Source: CAZZKE01 sp964655005 (GTDB lineage Bacteria; Pseudomonadota; Alphaproteobacteria; Rhodospirillales; JABHCV01). From it: a stretch of DNA of 55,438 bases. The DNA lies in the NCBI GenBank assembly GCA_964655005.1, contig CAZZKE010000013.1, forward strand, positions 1 to 55,438, given 5' to 3'. Position 1 is the first letter of the stretch; each line of letters begins with the position of its first letter. Below the pieces are notes generated by a model, which was not told the origin of the DNA, ran no database searches, and saw only the letters and a program-made list of their open reading frames with translations. Of the stretch, positions 17,515 to 27,032 are shown piece by piece. A program made the position numbers and the translations under genes.

Positions 17515-19124
17515 GTTCCGGCCCCTGCGACAGCGGCATCGGCGCCTTCATGGGCATTGGTCATCATCAGCCCCAGGCTTTTTACATCGGCTTCACTGCG
17601 CTCAATGTCGCTGACGATGCGACCATCGAACATCACCATTATGCGGTCGCTCAGTTTCATAATTTCCTCAATCTCGACCGAAACCATCAGTATGGCGCAG
17701 CCGCCGTCGCGCAGATCAAGCAGTTGCTGGTGAATAAATTCGATGGCCCCGATATCGACGCCGCGGGTCGGCTGGCCGACAAACAGGACTTCCGGCGCCT
17801 TGTCGATTTCCCGGGCCAGGATCAGTTTCTGCTGATTGCCGCCCGACATGTTGGCCGACTTGATTTCAGGATGGCGGGGACGGACATCGAAGGCTTCCAT
17901 CAGGCGCATGCATTCTTCGTCTATGACCTTCTGGTCAAGCAACAGCCCGCGATTGTAGCGGGGCAACCGATGGTATCCCAAAATAATCGATTCACGGGCC
18001 TGAAAATCGGTCAGCAGACCCATGCGGTGCCGGTCTTCCGGAACATGGGCGACTTTCAGTTTGCGAACCTCGGCCGGATCGCATTCGTGATCGGGGGTGA
18101 TCTCACGGCCATTAAGGACGATGCGCCCCCGGTCGATGGCGCGAATACCGCTAAGCGCGTTTAGCAGTTCGCTCTGGCCGTTGCCCGACACCCCGGCGAT
18201 ACCGACAATTTCTCCGGCCCGAACCTGAAAGCTGACATCGTCGACCAGCGGCACGCCCTGGTCGCTGATTATGCTCAGGTGTTCGACAACAAGCGACACC
18301 TGCCCGGGTTTTTCCGCCGCCTTGCCGACATTATCGAAGATCCTGCGGCCAACCATCAATTCGGCAAGTTCTTCCTTGCTGGTTTCCGATGTGGTGCGGT
18401 GGGCGACCATTTTGCCATGCCGCATGACCGAAACATAATCGGTGACCGCCATGATCTCGCGCAGCTTGTGGGTAATCAGCAAGATGGTCACCCCTTCGCC
18501 TTTCAACGCATTCAGTATTTCGAAAAGCTGGTCCGTTTCCTGCGGCGTCAACACCCCGGTAGGTTCATCCAGAATCAGCACCCGGGCGCCCCGATAGAGC
18601 GCCTTCAGGATTTCCACCCGTTGCTGTTCGCCGACCGGCAATTCGCCGGTGATCGCGTTCATATCCACATGCAGACCATAGTTATCGGCCAGATGCTTCA
18701 GCCTGGAAGCGGCCTGTAATGCGCTTTCGGCGATCAGCGGCCCGGATTCGGCGCCCAGCATGACGTTTTCAAGAACCGTAAAGGTATCGACCAGCATGAA
18801 ATGCTGATGCACCATGCCGATGCCGGCCTTGATGGCGGCTTCGGAAGAATCGATTTTAACCTTTTCCCCGGCGACAAGAATTTCGCCCCTGTCGGCCTCG
18901 TAAAAACCGTACAGGATGCTCATCAGGGTCGATTTTCCGGCCCCGTTCTCACCGACAATACCGTGCACGACGCCTTGCCTTACGAACAGGTCGACATTAT
19001 CGTTGGCCCGCACCGGGCCAAATGATTTATTTATATTCTTCAGTTCGATTGCCGGCGGAAGGTCCGGCTTGTCGGCAGCGGGACCGGATGTTCCGGCCCC
19101 GCCATCTTCCCCTATTTGGGGCAC
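17511..19124 (-). CDS. Nucleoside ABC transporter, double ATPase (NupO-like)
   Basis: 537 residues with two ABC domains. First: Walker A GENGAGKST, signature-like PVGEQQRVEI, Walker B VLILDEPTG. Second: a degenerate Walker A GVSGNGQSE, signature MSGGNQQKLILARE, and Walker-B-like VLFVGQPTRGVD. The replaced residues in the second domain are the norm in sugar/nucleoside ABC ATPases of this type. The start overlaps the binding-protein gene by 13 bases. Energises the two permeases encoded downstream. Confidence 0.93.
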   Translation of the reverse strand: MPQIGEDGGAGTSGPAADKPDLPPAIELKNINKSFGPVRANDNVDLFVRQGVVHGIVGENGAGKSTLMSILYGFYEADRGEILVAGEKVKIDSSEAAIKAGIGMVHQHFMLVDTFTVLENVMLGAESGPLIAESALQAASRLKHLADNYGLHVDMNAITGELPVGEQQRVEILKALYRGARVLILDEPTGVLTPQETDQLFEILNALKGEGVTILLITHKLREIMAVTDYVSVMRHGKMVAHRTTSETSKEELAELMVGRRIFDNVGKAAEKPGQVSLVVEHLSIISDQGVPLVDDVSFQVRAGEIVGIAGVSGNGQSELLNALSGIRAIDRGRIVLNGREITPDHECDPAEVRKLKVAHVPEDRHRMGLLTDFQARESIILGYHRLPRYNRGLLLDQKVIDEECMRLMEAFDVRPRHPEIKSANMSGGNQQKLILAREIDKAPEVLFVGQPTRGVDIGAIEFIHQQLLDLRDGGCAILMVSVEIEEIMKLSDRIMVMFDGRIVSDIERSEADVKSLGLMMTNAHEGADAAVAGAGT

Positions 19125-20110
19125 TTGTTATCTTCCCGGTAGTCATGGACCGTGACCTTGCCGGAGATAATATCGGCCCTGGCCTGTTCGACCTTGGCTT
19201 TCATGGCCGGGGTAATCAGGGCCGCATTGTTTTCATCAAGAGCCCATCCGACGCCGTCTTCCTTGAGGCCCAGATTGTGAATGCCGCCCTTCCAGGTGCC
19301 GTCCAGCGCTTCCTTGAAGGTATTGTAGGCGGCGACATCGACCCGCTTCAGCATCGACGTCAGCATGGTGCCCGGATGCAGGTAGTTCTGGTTGGAATCG
19401 ACGCCGATCGCCAGTTTGCCGGCATCCTTGGCGGCCTGATATACGCCGACCCCGGTACCGCCGGCGGCGGCGTAGATGACATCGACGCCCCGGTCAAACT
19501 GACCCCTGGCCAATTCCGAACCGCGGCCGGGATCGTTCCACGCCGAAGGCGTCGAGCCGGTCATGTTCTGGATTACCTCGATTTTGGGGTTGGCCATCTT
19601 GGCCCCCTGTACGTAGCCGCAACCGAACGCCCGGATCATCGGAATATCCATGCCGCCGATATAACCGACCTTGCCCGTCTTGGAAGCCATGGCGGCCAGG
19701 ATGCCGACCAGGTACGAGCCTTCCTGTTCCTTGAAAATATAGGATTGCACATTAGGCAGGTCGACGACGCTGTCGATAATGGCGAATTTCAGGTTGGGAT
19801 ATTCCTTGGCGATTTTTTCGATCGCCGGGCCCTGGGCGAAACCGACGCCGATAATCGGGGTCCGGCCACGCTGGGCCATTTTCCTCAGCGCCTGTTCCCG
19901 CTGGGTTTCGTTGGTAACCTCGAACTCGCGGTATTTGATCCCGGTTTCCTTGCGGAAGCGCTCGACCCCGGCCAGTACCGACTGATTAAAGGACTTGTCG
20001 AATTTGCCGCCCATGTCGAATACGACGGCGGGCTTGATCTCGGCGGCGTTGGCGCCGAAAGAAGCCATCAGCACGGTCCCCACGACCGCCATTTTAAGTA
20101 AAGGTCTCAT
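19112..20110 (-). CDS. BMP-family nucleoside-binding lipoprotein/periplasmic protein
   Basis: 332 residues. N-terminal signal peptide MRPLLKMAVVGTVLMASFGANAA with probable cleavage after ANA-A; no lipobox Cys is seen, so a soluble periplasmic protein. VVFDMGGKFDKSFNQS and the GVGFAQGPAIEKIA and AAGGTGVGVYQAAKD segments identify the basic membrane protein (BMP/Med) family, the nucleoside-binding subunit of this importer type. GGAGAAGGAG upstream is a strong ribosome-binding site, suiting the high expression usual for binding proteins. Confidence 0.92.
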   Translation of the reverse strand: MRPLLKMAVVGTVLMASFGANAAEIKPAVVFDMGGKFDKSFNQSVLAGVERFRKETGIKYREFEVTNETQREQALRKMAQRGRTPIIGVGFAQGPAIEKIAKEYPNLKFAIIDSVVDLPNVQSYIFKEQEGSYLVGILAAMASKTGKVGYIGGMDIPMIRAFGCGYVQGAKMANPKIEVIQNMTGSTPSAWNDPGRGSELARGQFDRGVDVIYAAAGGTGVGVYQAAKDAGKLAIGVDSNQNYLHPGTMLTSMLKRVDVAAYNTFKEALDGTWKGGIHNLGLKEDGVGWALDENNAALITPAMKAKVEQARADIISGKVTVHDYREDNKCPK

Positions 20111-20160
20111 AGCTTTCTCCTTCTCCTTATATTTCTCGGTTTCGCGTTTTCACATCGTCG

Positions 20161-22539
20161 TCATTCCCCATAGGGAATCCAGATATTCTTGATCTCGGTG
20201 GCGTGGCGCAGGAATTCCCGGCCCTCGCCCTGGACACCGTCAAGAAAGTCTCTTTCCAGGCCGTGGTTGACCCAGGTCCGTTTAATCGTTCGCGCCGCCA
20301 GCGTCTCGATTTCGGCGCTGCCCCGGCGCGACCCGAAATACCACACGCCATCGACCTGATCGTGGCTGGCCAGGCAGAACGCCAGTTCATCGCGTTCACC
20401 GGTGACAATGTTGACCACCCCGCCCGGCAGGTCCGAGGTATCCAGCACCTGATAAAAATCGGTCGCCGACAGCGCGTGGCGCCGGGACGGGATGACCACC
20501 ACCCGGTTGCCCATGGCGATCGCCGGGGCCAGCAACGAAACCAGCCCCAGCAACGGGTTGCCGTCGGGACAGGCGAGGCCGATAATTCCCACCGGCTCGT
20601 TGATCGCCATGGTGACGCCGCGCAACGGCGGCGAATGCACGGCGCCGTCGTATTTGTCGGCCCAGGCGCCATAGGTGAACAGGCGGGCAATGGCGGCCTC
20701 GACCTCGCGCCCCGCCGGGCCCGCCGATGCGCCGGTCATGGCGACCAGCCGAGCGGCAAATTCATCGGCCCGCGCCGACAGATTTTCGGCAATGTAATAG
20801 AGAATTTGAGCCCGGTTGTGGCCATCGGCGGTGGCCCACGCGGCGGCTTTATGCGCCGCCTCGACGGCGTTGCGAATGTCTTTGCGGTTGCCGGCGGCGA
20901 CCTCTCCTATAAGTGCGCCATCGGCGCTATGGACCGGCGCGCTATAGCCGCCATCGGGGCGAACTTGCCTGCCGCCGATATAAAGCTTGGCGGTACGGTC
21001 CAGCGCCGGCGCGGCGGCCCTCTTTGCCTTAGCCGCCCTGGGTTCGGCCTTCGGCGCGGGCCGCAGGGAATTCTCGAAAGACGGCTTCATGTATTCATAC
21101 ATGCCTTCCCGCCCGCCCTCGCGGCCGAAGCCTGATTCCCGGTAGCCGCCGAAGCCGGCGGCGGCGTCCAACTGGTTGGTGGTGTTGATCCAGACCACGC
21201 CGGCCTTCAGCGCCGGGGCGACGCCAAGGGCCAGGTTTATGTTCTCGCTCCAAATGCTGGCAGCCAGGCCATAGCGGCTGTTATTGGCCAGTTCGACGGC
21301 TTCGTCGGGAGTCCGGAAAGTGGTAACGGTAAGCACCGGCCCAAAAATTTCCTGCTGCGCGACGGTCGAAGACGGGGTCACCTTTTCAAGCAGGGTAGGC
21401 GGATAAAAGCAGCCGTTTTTCGGCAGGGGATTATCGGCCTGCCACAGTTCGGCGCCCTCGGAAACACCGGTTTCGACCAGTTTTTCGATCCGCTTCAGCT
21501 GCCTGGGGTCGATGATCGCCCCCATATCGATACATTTATCCAGCGGGTCGCCGATTCTTAGCGTCTGCATCCGCGCCTTGATCTTGCCGGTGAAGGTTTT
21601 GGCGATGCCCTCCTGCACCAGCAGCCGGGAACCGGCGCAGCAGACCTGGCCCTGATTGAACCAGATGGCGTCCACGACGCCTTCGACGGCGCTGTCCAGA
21701 TCGGCGTCGGGGAAAACTATGAACGGCGACTTGCCGCCCAGTTCCAATGACAGTTTCTTGCCGCTGCCGGCGGTCTGTTTGCGGATCAGGCCGCCGACCT
21801 CGGTCGAGCCGGTAAAGGCGATTTTATCGACATTCGCATGATTTACGATCATCTCGCCGGTCCGGCCATCGCCGGTGACGATATTGACGACCCCCGGCGG
21901 CAGGCCCGTTTCGTCGCACAATTCGGCGAAACGAAGCGCCGTCAGGGATGTATATTCGGCCGGTTTCAGGACCACCGTATTACCGGCGGCCAGCGCCGGG
22001 GCGATCTTCCAGGACAGCATCAGCAGCGGAAAATTCCACGGCACGATCTGGCCGATCACCCCCAGTGGCAGGTAATCGGGAAATTCCGCTTCCATCAGTT
22101 GCGCCCAACCGGCGTGATGATAGAAGTGACGGGCCGCCAGCGGCACATCTATATCGCGGCTTTCGCGAACCGGCTTGCCGTTGTCCAGGGTTTCCAGGAC
22201 CGCCAGAAGACGGGAATGTTTCTGAATGCTGCGGGCCAGGGCGTACAGGTGACGGGCCCGACCGTGACCGCCCAGCCCGACCCAGCCGGCCTGCGCCGCC
22301 CGCGCCGCCTTGACCGCCGCGTTAACATCATTGCGCCCGCCCTGGGCAATATCGGCCAGCACCCGGCCGGTAGCCGGGTTGCGGGTCTTGAAAGTTTTCG
22401 TACCTTTGGATTTTTTCCAGCCGCCATTGATATAGTGGCCGAACCGGCGGTCGTGGCCGTCCAGCCAGGCGTCGGCCTGTTTGGGGCTTTCCGGCGCCGG
22501 GCCATATTCCATACTGTTCATCAATTCGATCACGTCCAT
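20161..22539 (-). CDS. ALDH16-type double-domain aldehyde dehydrogenase
   Basis: 792 residues. Residues 1-490 are a complete aldehyde dehydrogenase with VPWNFPLLM, FTGSTEVGG, catalytic Glu266 (LELGGKSP) and catalytic Cys300 (NQGQVCCAG). After an Ala/Lys-rich linker, residues about 520-792 repeat the NAD-domain half (IGGRQVRPDGG, NEPVGIIGLACPDGNP, VVNIVTGERDEL) but have no catalytic Cys segment. This is the architecture of ALDH16; bacterial members keep the active first domain. It starts one base into the deoC stop (TAATG), so I infer it oxidises acetaldehyde released by DeoC to acetate; the substrate is not proven. Confidence 0.9.
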   Translation of the reverse strand: MDVIELMNSMEYGPAPESPKQADAWLDGHDRRFGHYINGGWKKSKGTKTFKTRNPATGRVLADIAQGGRNDVNAAVKAARAAQAGWVGLGGHGRARHLYALARSIQKHSRLLAVLETLDNGKPVRESRDIDVPLAARHFYHHAGWAQLMEAEFPDYLPLGVIGQIVPWNFPLLMLSWKIAPALAAGNTVVLKPAEYTSLTALRFAELCDETGLPPGVVNIVTGDGRTGEMIVNHANVDKIAFTGSTEVGGLIRKQTAGSGKKLSLELGGKSPFIVFPDADLDSAVEGVVDAIWFNQGQVCCAGSRLLVQEGIAKTFTGKIKARMQTLRIGDPLDKCIDMGAIIDPRQLKRIEKLVETGVSEGAELWQADNPLPKNGCFYPPTLLEKVTPSSTVAQQEIFGPVLTVTTFRTPDEAVELANNSRYGLAASIWSENINLALGVAPALKAGVVWINTTNQLDAAAGFGGYRESGFGREGGREGMYEYMKPSFENSLRPAPKAEPRAAKAKRAAAPALDRTAKLYIGGRQVRPDGGYSAPVHSADGALIGEVAAGNRKDIRNAVEAAHKAAAWATADGHNRAQILYYIAENLSARADEFAARLVAMTGASAGPAGREVEAAIARLFTYGAWADKYDGAVHSPPLRGVTMAINEPVGIIGLACPDGNPLLGLVSLLAPAIAMGNRVVVIPSRRHALSATDFYQVLDTSDLPGGVVNIVTGERDELAFCLASHDQVDGVWYFGSRRGSAEIETLAARTIKRTWVNHGLERDFLDGVQGEGREFLRHATEIKNIWIPYGE

Positions 22540-23495
22540 TATCCCATGGCCTGCCGATGGCCGGCGGCGTAACAGCCGGTGGCGTGGTGGCTTAATTGCC
22601 GTTCGATATCGCCGAGCAGGCCGGAAGCGCCAAAACGCAACAGATCGGGTTGCAGCCAGCGGCGGCCCAGTTCTTCTTTTATCAGGAACAAATAACCGAG
22701 CGCGTCCTTGGCCGAGGAAATACCGCCGGCCGGTTTAAACCCGACATAATGGCCGGTGGCCTGAAAATATTCGCGGATCATCCGGACCATCACCAGCGAC
22801 ACCGCCAGGGTCGCGTTGACCGGTTCCTTGCCGGTCGAGGTCTTGATAAAATCGGCCCCGGCCATCATGCATACGGCAGACGCCCTGGCCACGTTACGCA
22901 GGGTTTTAAGCTCGCCGGTCGCCAGAATGGTCTTCATATGGGCCGGGCCACAGGCCTCGCGGAAGGCCCTGACTTCGTCATAAACGGCCCGCCAATCGCC
23001 GGTCAGGGCATGTTGGCGGGAAATCACGATGTCTATTTCCGAGGCCCCGGCGGCCACCGACTTTTTAATTTCCAGCAGCTTCAATTCCATCGGAATCTGG
23101 CCGGCGGGGAAACCGGTGGAAACGGCGGCGACCGGCAACGCGCCGCCCAGGGCATCCAGCGCCGGGCCGATCATGTTATGATAGACGCAGACGGCGCCGG
23201 TGGTCAGGCCCTGATTTTCCAGGCCGAGCGCCGTCAGGATATCCCGACCGATCGGGTTCAGCGCCTTGCCGCACAGGCGGCGCACCCGTTCCGGAGTGTC
23301 GTCACCGGCCAGCGTCGTCAGGTCGATACAACTTAACGCCTTGAGCAGCCAGGCGGCCTGCCATTGCTTCTTCACCGACCGCCGGGCCGGCAGGGAACCC
23401 GCCCGCCGTTCGACGGCGCTGCGGTTGACGGCGATCGAATCAATCAGTTCAAGGTCCAGCCGGATTCCCGGATTGCGCTTCAATTTAGCATTCAT
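22539..23495 (-). CDS. deoC: Deoxyribose-phosphate aldolase
   Basis: 318 residues from ATG at 23495, which overlaps the regulator stop (ATGA); longer in-frame starts run inside the regulator gene and are rejected. The Schiff-base Lys lies in DFIKTSTGKEP, with SCIDLTTL near the N-terminus, GASEIDIVISR and MKTILATGEL completing the TIM-barrel active site. Cleaves 2-deoxyribose-5-phosphate to acetaldehyde and glyceraldehyde-3-phosphate. At 318 residues it is of the longer DeoC subgroup (E. coli type is about 260) with an N-terminal extension. Confidence 0.94.
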   Translation of the reverse strand: MNAKLKRNPGIRLDLELIDSIAVNRSAVERRAGSLPARRSVKKQWQAAWLLKALSCIDLTTLAGDDTPERVRRLCGKALNPIGRDILTALGLENQGLTTGAVCVYHNMIGPALDALGGALPVAAVSTGFPAGQIPMELKLLEIKKSVAAGASEIDIVISRQHALTGDWRAVYDEVRAFREACGPAHMKTILATGELKTLRNVARASAVCMMAGADFIKTSTGKEPVNATLAVSLVMVRMIREYFQATGHYVGFKPAGGISSAKDALGYLFLIKEELGRRWLQPDLLRFGASGLLGDIERQLSHHATGCYAAGHRQAMG

Positions 23496-24472
23496 GCGGC
23501 CTGCTCCGACAGCAATAGCCTGAGCCGCTGGGCGGTGTCTTCGCAGATCACCAGATCGGTGATGACGTTGCTCCGCAGCGCCGCCAGCACCGCCGCCCCC
23601 TTGCCGCCGCCGCCAACCACGGCGATGACCTTGCGACCGCGCAAATCGTCCGGGCCCAGGCCAAGCGCCTGCTTGTTCAGGTCCGTTTTGACCGGCACGC
23701 CGTGCTGGTCGATAAAACTGCCCATGATATCGCAGACCGCCCCTTTTTGCCGAAGTTCGCGCCATTCCGCTTCGTTGACCATGCGGACCTCGCGAATATG
23801 GGCGTGGATCAATGCCTCGTCGCCAATGGCGCCGACGCCAATGATATAAACATCGGCCTTGCGCGCCAGTTGCAGCATTTCCTGAACGCTTTGCTGGGCT
23901 TGCAGCAATTCCTTCTCCCGGATGCTGGAGGCGATGTAGGGCACCGGCAGGAAGTATCCCTCGCCTTCCGTCCGTTCGACCAGATTGTGCACCACGTCGT
24001 AAGGATTGGCCGACAAATTGCGGGTCAGGCTGCCGGACACCGCGACGAACTTCAGATCGGGCCGCCGGGTATGGGGCAGGTTCCGCACCATCGCCGCCAG
24101 TGACCGGCCCTTGCCGACGCCGATAGTCAGCGGCTCGTCGGCCTTTAGCAAATTATGGAGTCGCCGCGCCGCCGCCACGCCGACGGCATCAAATGACGAA
24201 AGCGGGTCGCGGCCCTCTTCCGGTTCGCCCAGGGCCGGGGCGACGGTGCAGGATTCCAGCCCGAAGCGATCGATGATAAATTCTTCCAGTTCGACACATT
24301 CGGCGGGCACACCCTCAATAAACACCCGCACCAGCCCGGCCTTCTGGGCCTGCGAGATCAGGCGATGGGCCTTGGCCGAGGAAACGTCGAGCCGCCTGGC
24401 AATTTCGCTTTGGGTGTAACCGCCGATGTAGGAAAGCCATGCCGCCCGCGCCGCGAGGGAGTTGTCGCTCAT
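23492..24472 (-). CDS. SorC/DeoR-type transcriptional regulator of the nucleoside operon
   Basis: 326 residues. N-terminal helix-turn-helix at about 10-50 (WLSYIGGYTQSEIARRLDVS, then KAHRLISQAQKAGLV) followed by a SorC-family sugar-phosphate-binding domain (IGVGKGRSLAAM, VAVSGSLTRN, IGVGAIGDEAL, KVIAVVGGGGKGAAVLAAL). First gene of the operon, so probably autoregulated; by analogy with Bacillus DeoR the inducer may be deoxyribose-5-phosphate, which is inference. Confidence 0.9.
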   Translation of the reverse strand: MSDNSLAARAAWLSYIGGYTQSEIARRLDVSSAKAHRLISQAQKAGLVRVFIEGVPAECVELEEFIIDRFGLESCTVAPALGEPEEGRDPLSSFDAVGVAAARRLHNLLKADEPLTIGVGKGRSLAAMVRNLPHTRRPDLKFVAVSGSLTRNLSANPYDVVHNLVERTEGEGYFLPVPYIASSIREKELLQAQQSVQEMLQLARKADVYIIGVGAIGDEALIHAHIREVRMVNEAEWRELRQKGAVCDIMGSFIDQHGVPVKTDLNKQALGLGPDDLRGRKVIAVVGGGGKGAAVLAALRSNVITDLVICEDTAQRLRLLLSEQAA

Positions 24473-24512
24473 TTATATTCGTCCCCCTGCCAGGGTCGGT
24501 TTGTAATTTTTT

Positions 24513-24562
24513 TCACATGGTGACTTTTTTTTCAGATTGTATCCGTTCATGATAAAAGTCAA
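24513..24562 (-). promoter_or_regulatory. Candidate promoter and operator of the nucleoside operon
   Basis: On the minus strand TTGACT (24562-24557), 15 bases, TACAAT (24541-24536). Just downstream is the small palindrome TCAC-ATG-GTGA (24513-24523), bordered by T runs on the plus strand. The position overlapping the expected transcription start would suit a SorC-type repressor. The spacer is shorter than ideal, so this is tentative. Confidence 0.35.
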
Positions 24563-24584
24563 TGTTCGAATCACCGAGTACGCC

Positions 24585-25727
24585 ATGCCCATGACGAGCT
24601 TGCGACTGTCGGCCTGTATTTTCTCCATATTCCTGGTGATCGGCATTTACTTGCCATTTTTACCGACCTGGTTGCAGGGGCGCGGACTGACGGCGCAACA
24701 GGTCGGCACGATCTTTGCCGTCGCCCTGTGGGCGCGCATTCCCGTCGGGCTGGCGCTGGCCTTTATTATCGACGGCAGCGGCCGGCGCAAACCGGTACTT
24801 ATCGTCATCTCGTTAATCATTTTTCTGGGTTTCCTTTCCTTCCGGTTTATCGATGGCTACTGGGCGTTGCTGCTTGGCTGGCTGATCGTCGGCACCCTGT
24901 TAACCAGCACCCTGCCGCTGACCGACAACCTGACCATTATCTCAATCGGCGAGCGCAAGGCCGATTACGGCCGCATCCGGCTATGGGGATCGATCAGCTT
25001 TATCGGCGCTTCCGTGCTTGGCGGCATGTATTTGCAGGGCCGGAATAACGAGGCGATCCTGAGCCTGCTGATCGTTGGCTCGGCGGCCATCGTGCTGGGC
25101 GCGCTGGTGGTTCCGGGGATCCGGGTCGAGCCGCGTAAAACCCGGCGGCCGGCGCTTCTTGATCTTCTGGCCGATCGTCGCTTTCTGGTGTTTCTTATAA
25201 CCGTCGCGACCCTTCAGGCAAGCCATGCGGCACTATACGGGTTCGCCTCTATTTCATGGAAATCGGCCGGCCTGACGGAAGGGGTGATCGGCTTGCTTTG
25301 GGCCGAAGGGGTAGTGCTGGAAGTCCTGCTGTTCACTTTCGCCCGCCACCTTATGGCCCGCTTCCGGGTCTGGCAGGTGCTGTTGCTGGCGGCCATCGCC
25401 GGGGTCGTCCGCTGGGTCGTGCTGGGAACAACGGCGGAACTTCACTGGCTGATAGCCGTGCAGGGCCTGCACGCCCTTACCTTCGCCGGCGCCCACCTGG
25501 CCGCCGTCATGTTCATCGCCAGAAACGTCGCCAGCGACCGTTCGGCAACGGCACAGAATCTTTATGACGGCATGGCCATGGGCCTGATGTTCGGGATCGC
25601 CATGATGCTGGCGGGCATGGTCTATGAAACCGGCGGCAACGACGCCTTTTACGTGATGGCGGTATTTTCGGCTATTGGCGGCCTGGGCGCCATAATCCTT
25701 GGCCGGTTCCCCTCACCATCCCATTAA
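24585..25727 (+). CDS. MFS transporter, 3-phenylpropionate/PPP-like subgroup
   Basis: About 380 residues from the ATG at 24585; an upstream ATG at 24549 would add residues overlapping the divergent promoter, so I prefer the shorter form. Around 11-12 hydrophobic helices (SACIFSIFLVIGIYLPFLP, VLIVISLIIFLGFLSF, LVIAVQG-type helices later). The YLPFLPTWLQGRGLTAQQVG opening and the KADYGRIRLWGSISF loop are typical of the PPP/MFS_1_like group (HcaT-related). Divergent from the nucleoside regulator, so it could be a nucleoside-linked carrier, but substrate is unknown. Overlaps the TRAP gene at the 3' end by 15 bases. Confidence 0.8.
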   Translation: MPMTSLRLSACIFSIFLVIGIYLPFLPTWLQGRGLTAQQVGTIFAVALWARIPVGLALAFIIDGSGRRKPVLIVISLIIFLGFLSFRFIDGYWALLLGWLIVGTLLTSTLPLTDNLTIISIGERKADYGRIRLWGSISFIGASVLGGMYLQGRNNEAILSLLIVGSAAIVLGALVVPGIRVEPRKTRRPALLDLLADRRFLVFLITVATLQASHAALYGFASISWKSAGLTEGVIGLLWAEGVVLEVLLFTFARHLMARFRVWQVLLLAAIAGVVRWVVLGTTAELHWLIAVQGLHALTFAGAHLAAVMFIARNVASDRSATAQNLYDGMAMGLMFGIAMMLAGMVYETGGNDAFYVMAVFSAIGGLGAIILGRFPSPSH

Positions 25728-27032
25728 TCCGGGTATAAACAGCGATACCCCCGGCAGGAAAATCAGAATCAGCAGCCGCACGATATCGACCAGCCAGAAC
25801 GGCGTCACACCCTTGAAAATAGTGCCGGTGCTGACATCGGGCAGGACGCCGCGCAGGACAAACACGTTAAGGCCCACCGGTGGCGTTATCAGGCTGATTT
25901 CGGTGACCACGACAACGATGATGCCGAACCATATCAGCACCATATCCGGCGTCATGGACGGTCCGAAATTCAATTCCAGGATCAGCGGATAAAATACCGG
26001 CACGGTAAGCAAAATCATCGACAGGCTTTCCAGCACGCAGCCAAGCACCACATAGACCAGAATAATGAACATTATCACCATGTAGGGCGATAATTTCGCC
26101 GCGTGAACCCAGCCGGTCAGGGCCCCCGGCAGATCGGCGATGTTGATGAAGTTGGAAAACATCAGCGCCCCGATCAGCACCGAAAAGATCATCGAGGTCG
26201 TCTTGACGCTTTGCAGAAGCACCTCGTAAACAATTCTAAAGGTCAGTCTGCGCCGCGCCAGGGCAAACAAAAAAGCCCCGGCGGCGCCGATGCCGGCGGC
26301 TTCCGTCGGCGTGAAAATACCGCCGTAAATACCGCCCATGACCAATATAAACAACAGCAGCACACCCCATACGCCGCCAAGCGCCCGCATCCGTTCGGGC
26401 CATCCGGTGCGCTCGCCGGGCGGGCCGCTTTCGGGCTTCAGCCAGATCGTCACCTGCACGGCGACCATATACAGAACGACGCCCAGAAGGCCCGGCAAGA
26501 TGCCGGCCATGAACAGCTTGCCGATATCGGACTCGGTCATGATGCCATAGATAACCAGAATCACGCTGGGCGGAATTAAAATTCCCAGCGTCCCCCCGGC
26601 GGCAATGGAGCCGGCGGCCAGACTGTCGGAATAGCCATACCGGCGCATCGATGGCATCGCCACCCGGGCCATCGTCGCCGCCGTCGCCAGGCTGGACCCG
26701 CAGACCGCCCCGAAGCCGCCGCAGGCAACCACGGTAGCCATCGCCAGGCCACCGCGCCGGTGCCCCAAAAAGGCGTTGGCGGCGCCGTACAGTTCATCGG
26801 AAAGCCCGGCGCGGGTGACGAAATTGCCCATCAGGATAAACAGCGGCACCACCGACAGGCCATATGCCAGGCCGGTTTCGTAAGTAACGGTAGCGACCAT
26901 CGCCAGGGCGCCCGACCAACTGGTCATCAGGCCAAAACCAACCATGCCGACCAACCCCATGGCGAAGGCAATGGGCACCCGCACGATAATCAGCGTGAGC
27001 AGTACGGCGAAACCGATCAGAGATTCTTGCAC
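25713..27032 (-). CDS. dctM: TRAP transporter large permease (DctM), system 1
   Basis: 439 residues from GTG at 27032 that overlaps the DctQ stop (TAGTG). Very hydrophobic, about 12 helices, with DctM landmarks PLFILMGNFVTRAGL, GGFGAVCGSSLATAATMA, GGTLGILIPPSVILVIYG and FTPTEAAGIGAAGAF. The large subunit carries the Na+-coupled transport path. Substrate unknown. Confidence 0.93.
   Translation of the reverse strand: MQESLIGFAVLLTLIIVRVPIAFAMGLVGMVGFGLMTSWSGALAMVATVTYETGLAYGLSVVPLFILMGNFVTRAGLSDELYGAANAFLGHRRGGLAMATVVACGGFGAVCGSSLATAATMARVAMPSMRRYGYSDSLAAGSIAAGGTLGILIPPSVILVIYGIMTESDIGKLFMAGILPGLLGVVLYMVAVQVTIWLKPESGPPGERTGWPERMRALGGVWGVLLLFILVMGGIYGGIFTPTEAAGIGAAGAFLFALARRRLTFRIVYEVLLQSVKTTSMIFSVLIGALMFSNFINIADLPGALTGWVHAAKLSPYMVIMFIILVYVVLGCVLESLSMILLTVPVFYPLILELNFGPSMTPDMVLIWFGIIVVVVTEISLITPPVGLNVFVLRGVLPDVSTGTIFKGVTPFWLVDIVRLLILIFLPGVSLFIPGLMGW

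Noticed and set aside
22539..23765. A 408-residue form of DeoC starting at 23765
   Set aside because: The extra N-terminal 90 residues lie inside the regulator gene and look non-coding; the ATG at 23495 gives an ATGA overlap and a normal DeoC N-terminus.
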